A stretch of 10,106 bases of DNA from Flavobacteriaceae bacterium UBA2000 (lineage in GTDB: Bacteria > Bacteroidota > Bacteroidia > Flavobacteriales > Flavobacteriaceae), in contig DDCS01000041.1 of assembly GCA_002335345.1 (NCBI GenBank), positions 1,854 to 11,959 on the forward strand. The letters run 5' to 3'. A model generated the notes under the pieces. The model had not been told where the DNA came from and made no database searches. It worked only from the letters and a program-made list of their open reading frames with translations. The position numbers and the translations under genes were made by a program. Below are positions 5,525-10,106 of this stretch, piece after piece. Numbering within the stretch: position 1 is the first letter of the stretch; each line of letters opens with the position of its first letter.

Positions 5525-7350
5525 TGAAATACTTCCGAAGTATTATTCACTTTGCCAAACCCTACATGGGTTATGCTTGGCTCAATATAATCGCCAACGT
5601 CTTTTATGCGCTCTTCGGGACCCTAGCCTTTGTGTCCTTGATGCCTATGCTAAAAGTGCTCTTTCAAAACGCGACCAAAGTATCGAGTAGGCCGGAGTTT
5701 CAGGGCTTAGGGAATGTTGGGCAGTATGGTGAGGACCTAATGAATTATTACATTACCCAACAAATTGAAACACAGGGAGAACTCTATGCCTTATCATGGA
5801 TGATCGCCTTGGTTATCAGTACATTTCTGCTGAAAAATTTATTTGGTTACACGGCAATGTATTTTATTACATTTTTGAGAAATGGTGTTTTAAAAGATTT
5901 GCGTAATGAGGTCTACCGTAAAACTGTTGCGCTTCCTATCGCCTATTACTCGGAAAAAAGAAAAGGAGATACCATTGCTCGGATTTCCTCAGACATCTTA
6001 GAAATTCAGCATTCCTTTCTATCGATATTAGAACTTTTGGTAAGGGAGCCTCTGATGATTGTATTCACCATTGTGGCCATGCTCTTAATCAGTGCAAAAC
6101 TCACCCTTTTTGTCTTTATTTTTATTCCCCTATCTGGATTTGCCATAGCCTATATCGGAAAAAGTTTAAAACAAAAAAGTGGGCGTGTTCAAAAGGAACA
6201 GGGTATTTTTCTCTCCATTGTCGAAGAAACCTTGGGCGGCTTAAAAATTATCAAAGGGTTTAATGCCCAAGGACAGTTCCAAGAGCGATTTGAGTCCAGC
6301 ACACGACGGTTTTTTAGATTTTCAAACAAACTCATGCATCGCCAAAGTTTGGCCGTCCCGATCAGTGAGTTTTTAGGGATTTTAGTTATCGCTATTTTAC
6401 TGTGGTTCGGGGGGTCCATGGTTCTTGTTGAGCACAGCTTAGCCCCAGAGGCCTTTATCGTTTACATGGGTCTGGCCTACAATATTTTAACGCCTGCCAA
6501 AGCCATAAGTAAAGCCAGTTATAGTGTTAAGAAAGGAAATGCAGCCGCGGAACGGGTCTTAGAGGTTTTAACTACTGAATCTAATATCAAAGAACCTGAA
6601 AATCCAATTGCAAAACGCGATTTTAACGAGTCTATTGAATTGTGCAATATTCGCTTTCGCTACGAAAAAGAATGGGTGCTCAATGCGCTCAGTATTAAGA
6701 TAGCAAAAGGACAAACGGTTGCTTTGGTTGGTCAAAGTGGTAGTGGCAAAAGTACCATAGCCAATTTATTGACCCGATTTTATGACGTACAAGAAGGTTC
6801 GATTAAACTCGATGGCAAAGATATTAGGGACTTGCGCATCAAAGATTTACGCGGACTTATGGGACTCGTCACACAAGACTCTATTCTCTTTAACGACACG
6901 GTGTTTGGCAATATGCGCGTCGCAAAACCTGATGCAACAGAACAAGAAATTCTTGAAGCCCTGGAAGTAGCCAACGCCAAAGAGTTTGTTTTAGCCCTTC
7001 CAGAAGGACTCCATACAAATATTGGCGATAGTGGTAATAAGCTCAGTGGGGGACAAAAACAACGACTCAGCATAGCCAGAGCCGTATTAAAGAATCCTCC
7101 GATCATGATTTTGGATGAGGCTACCTCTGCTCTCGATACAGAAAGCGAACGGCTCGTTCAAGATGCGCTCGACAAAATGATGAAGCACAGAACTTCTGTA
7201 GTCATTGCCCATAGACTCTCGACCATTCAAAAGGCCGATCTAATTGTGGTCATGTCAAAAGGTAAAATTGTTGAGCAAGGTAAGCACGATGAATTACTCC
7301 AGGCAAAAGGCATCTATCACAATCTAGTGAAGATGCAGTCTTTTCAATAA
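5524..7350 (+). CDS. ABC exporter, fused membrane and ATPase domains (MsbA-like)
   Basis: A 608-residue half-transporter expected to work as a homodimer in the cytoplasmic membrane. The membrane domain (about 1-335) has likely helices near 15-46, 88-112, 170-190, 193-211, 275-302 and 308-324. The ATPase domain follows with an A-loop aromatic (Tyr380), Walker A GQSGSGKST (403-411), Q-loop Gln451, signature LSGGQKQR (507-514), Walker B IMILDE (527-532), D-loop SALD (535-538) and switch His563. All catalytic residues are present. Residues 47-88 form a longer loop between the first two helices. By family it could flip lipid A, a lipid-linked glycan or another lipid, or export a drug. The sugar-gene context favours an envelope lipid or glycan, but the substrate is not proven. 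Its ATG overlaps the mutase stop by one base. Confidence 0.95.
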   Translation: MKYFRSIIHFAKPYMGYAWLNIIANVFYALFGTLAFVSLMPMLKVLFQNATKVSSRPEFQGLGNVGQYGEDLMNYYITQQIETQGELYALSWMIALVISTFLLKNLFGYTAMYFITFLRNGVLKDLRNEVYRKTVALPIAYYSEKRKGDTIARISSDILEIQHSFLSILELLVREPLMIVFTIVAMLLISAKLTLFVFIFIPLSGFAIAYIGKSLKQKSGRVQKEQGIFLSIVEETLGGLKIIKGFNAQGQFQERFESSTRRFFRFSNKLMHRQSLAVPISEFLGILVIAILLWFGGSMVLVEHSLAPEAFIVYMGLAYNILTPAKAISKASYSVKKGNAAAERVLEVLTTESNIKEPENPIAKRDFNESIELCNIRFRYEKEWVLNALSIKIAKGQTVALVGQSGSGKSTIANLLTRFYDVQEGSIKLDGKDIRDLRIKDLRGLMGLVTQDSILFNDTVFGNMRVAKPDATEQEILEALEVANAKEFVLALPEGLHTNIGDSGNKLSGGQKQRLSIARAVLKNPPIMILDEATSALDTESERLVQDALDKMMKHRTSVVIAHRLSTIQKADLIVVMSKGKIVEQGKHDELLQAKGIYHNLVKMQSFQ

Positions 7351-7390
7351 AAAAAAGAAGCGATTGGGGCTTCGCTTCTTTCTGTTTCTT
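7349..7390. terminator. Rho-independent terminator, likely bidirectional, between the ABC exporter and BNR-lipoprotein genes
   Basis: AAAGAAGCGA (7354-7363) and TCGCTTCTTT (7372-7381) form a perfect 10-bp stem with loop TTGGGGCT. On the plus strand a T-rich tail (CTGTTTCTT) follows, ending the four-gene cluster right after its stop. On the minus strand the stem runs into eight T residues (7356-7349), an even better terminator. It can therefore stop transcripts coming from the convergent gene at 7625 or from a promoter at 7429-7459. Confidence 0.88.
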
Positions 7391-7423
7391 GAACCACCTT
7401 GGGGCTAGCGATTCAATTAATTA
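7349..7423 (-). ncRNA. Candidate short RNA, about 75 nt, between a consensus promoter and a terminator
   Basis: The minus-strand promoter at 7429-7459 should start transcription near 7421-7424. The strong minus-strand terminator would end it near 7349. No start codon with a meaningful frame lies between. The product would be a short RNA ending in a stable hairpin with a U tail. Its last bases touch the 3' end of the ABC gene in antisense. It resembles no RNA family I can name. It could also be only part of the long 3' UTR of the lipoprotein gene. Confidence 0.35.
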
Positions 7424-7428
7424 CACTT

Positions 7429-7459
7429 CAAAGATAAGATTTAATTCATACGCTCCAAA
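7429..7459 (-). promoter_or_regulatory. Consensus Bacteroidota promoter in an intergenic region, minus strand
   Basis: On the minus strand, TTTG (7459-7456), exactly 19 bases, then TATCTTTG (7436-7429): a full match to TTTG-N19-TAnnTTTG. No annotated gene lies downstream on that strand before the terminator, so it would drive only a short transcript, or antisense RNA into the ABC gene if it reads through. Confidence 0.6.
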
Positions 7460-7466
7460 TTTTTTG

Positions 7467-7508
7467 TGCATTTTATCTTAAAAAAATGCATTTAATCGAT
7501 GAAATGCA
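7467..7508. repeat. Three copies of TGCATTTNATC (two direct, one inverted)
   Basis: TGCATTTTATC (7467-7477) and TGCATTTAATC (7487-7497) are direct copies with a 20-bp period. GATGAAATGCA (7498-7508) is the same motif inverted (TGCATTTCATC). Only the one variable base differs among them. The outer pair can form a 12-bp stem including one G-T wobble, and AAATGCATTT (7484-7493) in the middle is itself a palindrome. The rest of the gene-free stretch 7382-7624 holds the promoter described above, a second TTTTTTGTG (7460-7468 and 7512-7520) and a GAATTAAC pair (7579-7586, 7588-7595). I see no gene in it. Confidence 0.8.
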
Positions 7509-7624
7509 CTGTTTTTTGTGATTTCAGAGCATTAATGAGTCTCCAATACCCTATGCGATACTGAAAGCAGGTCCTGTAGAATTAACTGAATTAACGGATT
7601 GTGTATAATCGAAACCAGGGGGCA

Positions 7625-8680
7625 TTAATAAAAGGAGAGTCGCACAAATTTGCCGGCTCCTCCACCATAGGCTATGGTGTCATTTAAAAACCTTAGCGTA
7701 TAAAGGGGGACATCCGACAACTGGGTCCACGACTCGCCGCGATCATAACTTATGGATATTCCTTTTGATCCCGCTCCTACTAAGGTTTGCCCTTTGGTAC
7801 CGGGAATAAATCGCACACAAGAACGGTATCCCGGACCTTGAGCGGGAGCTAATATTTCCCAATTTAGCCCGCCATCGACCGTCAATGCCTTATTGCTTTC
7901 ATTGTTCTCTTGATCAGACCAATCCCCGCCAAAAATAACAGAGGTGTCCTGGTCATAACTCGCCACAGAAAATATGCCTTGCATGGCGTCGCCCTGTATC
8001 ATCGGTGTTTGAGCCACAGACCAAGTTTTTCCCTTATCTGTCGTTTTAAATACCCTAGCCGCTGCACCTCCAGAACCGATCAATGCTTGATCGCCACTAA
8101 TGGCAATTGAACCATTACTGGCTGCGAATAACGCCTCACCTTTTATACTTGGTGGAAGCTGGTCGCAAGGTAATTTTTGCCAGGTCGCTCCAGCATCTCG
8201 AGTAATAAGCACCGAAAGACATCCATCTGTGGGATCCCCTACCGCAATGCCCTCATTAGCATTCCAAAAATCAATGGCATCATAAAAAACCCCAGGGGCA
8301 TCTTCAGTGTAAACTAAATCAGCACGAACAATTTGATGCCCATCAAAACTCAAGCGAAACAAAAGGGCCGGCCGGTCTATAGTCAGAGCAAAGGCATGGG
8401 TGCCATTATGTGCGATTGATCGGAAATGTAAAAGGCTGTCATTGTGGTGTAAAACAATTTGTGCCACCTCATGACCATTATACACACCTATACGCCCTTT
8501 ATTTGCCGCAAACCAAACTTCCTTAACATGGGCTACCTCCACAGCACGGATGCTAATTTCTTCTTCATGTAAAGGCTCAACGTAAACCCCTTTATAATAA
8601 TGAGGAGTCTCACATGAGACCATTATTATGCATGATAATATGAGAAAATTAAACATTATGGGGTAGGCAAAGTTTTTCAT
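7625..8680 (-). CDS. Ycf48/BNR-like beta-propeller lipoprotein (often annotated 'oxidoreductase')
   Basis: A 351-residue exported protein. A hydrophobic signal (about residues 5-22) ends at MVSC, with Cys23 as the probable lipidated residue. The lipobox is imperfect (Met at -3). Four Asp-box-like turns follow: TRDAGATW (160-167), TTDKGKTW (213-220), TVDGGLNW (267-274) and SYDRGESW (311-318), as in BNR/sortilin/Ycf48 propellers. IRAVEV, FWNANEGIAVGDP and RFLNDTIAYGGG are typical of the Bacteroidota family that databases often call oxidoreductase; I see no redox motif. The job is unknown, and binding or assembly at the cell surface or periplasm is a guess. After Cys the residues are ETPHYY, not the S-D/E-D/E surface export signal, so a periplasmic side is more likely. 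No clear promoter is visible upstream. Confidence 0.88.
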   Translation of the reverse strand: MKNFAYPIMFNFLILSCIIMVSCETPHYYKGVYVEPLHEEEISIRAVEVAHVKEVWFAANKGRIGVYNGHEVAQIVLHHNDSLLHFRSIAHNGTHAFALTIDRPALLFRLSFDGHQIVRADLVYTEDAPGVFYDAIDFWNANEGIAVGDPTDGCLSVLITRDAGATWQKLPCDQLPPSIKGEALFAASNGSIAISGDQALIGSGGAAARVFKTTDKGKTWSVAQTPMIQGDAMQGIFSVASYDQDTSVIFGGDWSDQENNESNKALTVDGGLNWEILAPAQGPGYRSCVRFIPGTKGQTLVGAGSKGISISYDRGESWTQLSDVPLYTLRFLNDTIAYGGGAGKFVRLSFY

Positions 8681-8686
8681 TCTAAC

Positions 8687-8706
8687 TGATTTAATTTGAT
8701 TTAATC
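8687..8706. repeat. 10-bp tandem repeat just upstream of the lipoprotein gene
   Basis: TGATTTAATT (8687-8696) is followed by TGATTTAATC (8697-8706), nine of ten bases identical. It lies immediately before the minus-strand start at 8680, in the probable leader or core promoter. It may be a simple AT-rich slippage product. Confidence 0.65.
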
Positions 8707-8746
8707 TTAGACACGGTCTGAATTAGATTTTGTGGCATCAACCACG

Positions 8747-8772
8747 ACATGATCAATAACGTTACATGATCA
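8747..8772. repeat. Paired ACATGATCA sites flanking a TAACGTTA palindrome
   Basis: ACATGATCA occurs at 8747-8755 and 8764-8772, 17 bp apart. Each copy contains the palindrome TGATCA. Between them lies TAACGTTA (8757-8764), also a palindrome. The cluster is in the 230-bp divergent region between the lipoprotein and RsmB-like genes, so an operator for either gene is possible. No regulator is recognised. Confidence 0.6.
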
Positions 8773-8790
8773 TTATCTGTTTTTCATTGC

Positions 8791-8808
8791 GCATTAATAA
8801 ATTGATGC
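8791..8808. repeat. 18-bp near-perfect palindrome in the divergent region
   Basis: GCATTAAT-AA-ATTGATGC pairs end to end except for one T-G position. It sits between the paired ACATGATCA sites and the RsmB-like gene. An operator is possible, or a chance AT-rich palindrome. GCATTAAT also occurs at 7529-7536 and 7622-7629. Confidence 0.5.
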
Positions 8809-8883
8809 TTCTAATCATGATGGCCTGAGTCGTCTGTAAAAAAAGGATTAAAGCATAAAGTTAATTAATGAAATAAAGAATAG

Positions 8884-8891
8884 TACCTTTG
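8884..8891 (+). promoter_or_regulatory. Candidate -7 element for the RsmB-like gene
   Basis: TACCTTTG matches TAnnTTTG and ends 19 bp before the ATG at 8911, giving a short leader of about 12-15 nt. At the -33 position only a weak TTA (8861-8863) is seen. No Shine-Dalgarno is present, which is usual in this phylum. Confidence 0.55.
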
Positions 8892-8910
8892 ACCCCCAAT
8901 AATTCAATAT

Positions 8911-10106
8911 ATGCGATTGCATCGAAACTTGGTTTTTGCCACCATAGATAGTTTACACGGTATTTTTAATGAACAAAAAGCTGCTGACAAGGTATTGCGC
9001 GGCACTTTAAAAAGAGACAAACGTTGGGGCTCAAGAGATCGCAGTTTTATCGCAGAGACCACTTACGACATTGTCCGATGGAAGCGATTATATCAAGAAA
9101 TTGCCGAAGTAAAAGAACCTTTTGATCGTGATAATTTATTCAGACTTTTTGTGGTTTGGGCTACGCTGCGCGGAATAAAATTGCCTGATTGGCCTCAATT
9201 TGAAGGGGTGCCTACCAGAAAAATAAAAGGTCGTTTTGATACCCTTTCCAAAGTACGCGTGCTCAGAGAATCAATTCCAGACTGGTTGGATGAGGTCGGC
9301 CTTGAAGCCTTTGGCAAAGAACAGTGGTCTGCTGAATTAAAGGCATTAAATCAACAAGCTGAGGTGGTCTTACGTTGCAATACCCTTAAGGGAACACGCA
9401 AAGATTTGGCCAGTTCTTTAGCGGCCAATGGAATAGAAACAGAAGCGGCCAAGCAAACCCCTGAAGGTTTAGTTCTCAAACAAAGGGATAATGTCTTTAC
9501 TACCGAAGAATTTCAAGCAGGACTTTTTGAGGTCCAAGACCTTAACTCACAACGCGTGGGGCATTGGGTCAAACCAAAGCCAGGCATGCGCGTCATAGAC
9601 GCTTGTGCCGGTGCAGGCGGCAAGTCCCTTCATATGGCGGCACTCATGGAGAATAAAGGACAAATTATTGCTTTAGATATTTTTCCAAAGAAGTTAGAAG
9701 AACTCAAACGTCGGGCCAGAAGAAGTGGGGCACACAATATTGAAACGCGACTCATTGAATCGCGCAAAACCATTAAAAAGTTATACCAAAAGGCAGACGC
9801 CGTGTTGATTGATGCTCCTTGTACAGGAATTGGTGTTTTAAAGCGAAATCCGGATGCCAAATGGAAACTCACTCCAGAGTTTTTGACGGAAATAACACAG
9901 GTTCAAAAGGAAATTTTAAACGACTATTCATCCATGGTTAAGCCTGGTGGTAGCTTAGTTTACGCCACCTGTTCCATTTTACCCCAAGAAAATCAACTGC
10001 AAATACAGGCTTTTCTAAAAAGTGAAGAAGGAGAAGATTTTTCTCTAGAAGCCCAAGAATCCTTACTCCCGAGTGTTACAGGATACGATGGGTTTTTTAT
10101 GGCCCG
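8911..10106 (+). CDS. RsmB/NOP family rRNA (cytosine-C5)-methyltransferase, 3' end cut off
   Basis: The frame is open from the ATG at 8911 to the window edge: 398 codons with no stop, ending GYDGFFMA. This is the usual C-terminal motif of the family, so only a few residues are probably missing. The N-terminal part (about 1-135) is helical and NusB-like (RDRSFIAETTYDIVRWKRLY). The Rossmann methyltransferase domain has the SAM loop DACAGAGGK (230-238), acidic Asp256 in ALDIF, DAPCTGIG (301-308) with Cys304, and ATCS (352-355) with Cys354. By analogy with the E. coli enzyme, Cys354 attacks the cytosine and Cys304 helps release it. NPDAKWKL after motif IV is also conserved. It probably methylates 16S rRNA; the exact position (C967 in E. 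coli RsmB) cannot be confirmed from sequence. Confidence 0.94.
   Translation, partial: MRLHRNLVFATIDSLHGIFNEQKAADKVLRGTLKRDKRWGSRDRSFIAETTYDIVRWKRLYQEIAEVKEPFDRDNLFRLFVVWATLRGIKLPDWPQFEGVPTRKIKGRFDTLSKVRVLRESIPDWLDEVGLEAFGKEQWSAELKALNQQAEVVLRCNTLKGTRKDLASSLAANGIETEAAKQTPEGLVLKQRDNVFTTEEFQAGLFEVQDLNSQRVGHWVKPKPGMRVIDACAGAGGKSLHMAALMENKGQIIALDIFPKKLEELKRRARRSGAHNIETRLIESRKTIKKLYQKADAVLIDAPCTGIGVLKRNPDAKWKLTPEFLTEITQVQKEILNDYSSMVKPGGSLVYATCSILPQENQLQIQAFLKSEEGEDFSLEAQESLLPSVTGYDGFFMA

Noticed and set aside
6780..7106. A 108-residue minus-strand frame opposite the ABC ATPase domain
   Set aside because: It covers the Walker A to Walker B region in antisense, and its composition (rich in S, L, P and R) is that of a shadow frame.
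7382..7624. A tRNA, riboswitch or CRISPR-like array in the gene-free stretch
   Set aside because: No cloverleaf, no known aptamer core and no regular repeat-spacer pattern are seen. The three TGCATTTNATC copies are too few and too close for CRISPR.
7625..8680. A true oxidoreductase
   Set aside because: No nucleotide-binding or metal-redox motif is visible. The repeats fit a BNR-type propeller instead.
9630..9872. An 80-residue minus-strand frame near the window end
   Set aside because: It is antisense to the methyltransferase domain of the RsmB-like gene, whose motifs on the plus strand are intact.

Overview
The window looks like core-genome DNA from a Bacteroidota bacterium, most likely a flavobacterium. 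The protein set points there: a type B L31 of the form common in flavobacteria, a DUF4199 membrane protein, the alternative GlmU-like sugar nucleotidyltransferase, a Ycf48/BNR-like lipoprotein and a flavobacterial-type RsmB-family methyltransferase. Gene starts lack clear Shine-Dalgarno sequences. Several intergenic regions carry the Bacteroidota promoter signature (TTTG or TTG at -33, TAnnTTTG at -7). The DNA is moderately AT-rich by eye. I see no phage, insertion sequence, tRNA, rRNA or CRISPR.

Layout. 1-504 (+) is the 3' end of a peptide-type ABC transporter substrate-binding protein. Its stop codon overlaps the stop of the convergent GlmU-like gene (501-1676, -). Upstream of that gene come a 20-bp tandem repeat, a -7-like element, a strong terminator and the gene for ribosomal protein L31 type B (1812-2063, -), which has a near-consensus promoter. 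From the divergent region 2064-2236 a four-gene plus-strand cluster starts: DUF4199 membrane protein, DPM1/GtrB-like glycosyltransferase, phosphohexomutase and an MsbA-like ABC exporter (2237-7350). The last two genes overlap by one base. The cluster ends at a hairpin that can work as a terminator in both directions. A Ycf48/BNR-like lipoprotein gene (7625-8680, -) converges on it. Divergent from that is an RsmB/NOP-family rRNA methyltransferase (8911 to the window end, +). This gene is cut by the window edge near its C-terminus.

How the genes may work together. The plus-strand cluster reads as an envelope-glycan set: a mutase that supplies sugar-1-phosphates, a membrane glycosyltransferase likely to charge a polyprenyl phosphate, a small membrane protein and a flippase-type exporter. 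The GlmU-like gene nearby makes UDP-GlcNAc in the same general area. The functional link is inference. L31 and RsmB are translation genes.

The coding content is ordinary, and I found no new gene system. The most unusual material is non-coding, at 7349-7510: a consensus-quality minus-strand promoter placed about 75 nt upstream of a strong terminator, with three copies of TGCATTTNATC just upstream. Together they suggest a short regulated RNA or a controlled antisense start that no gene explains.
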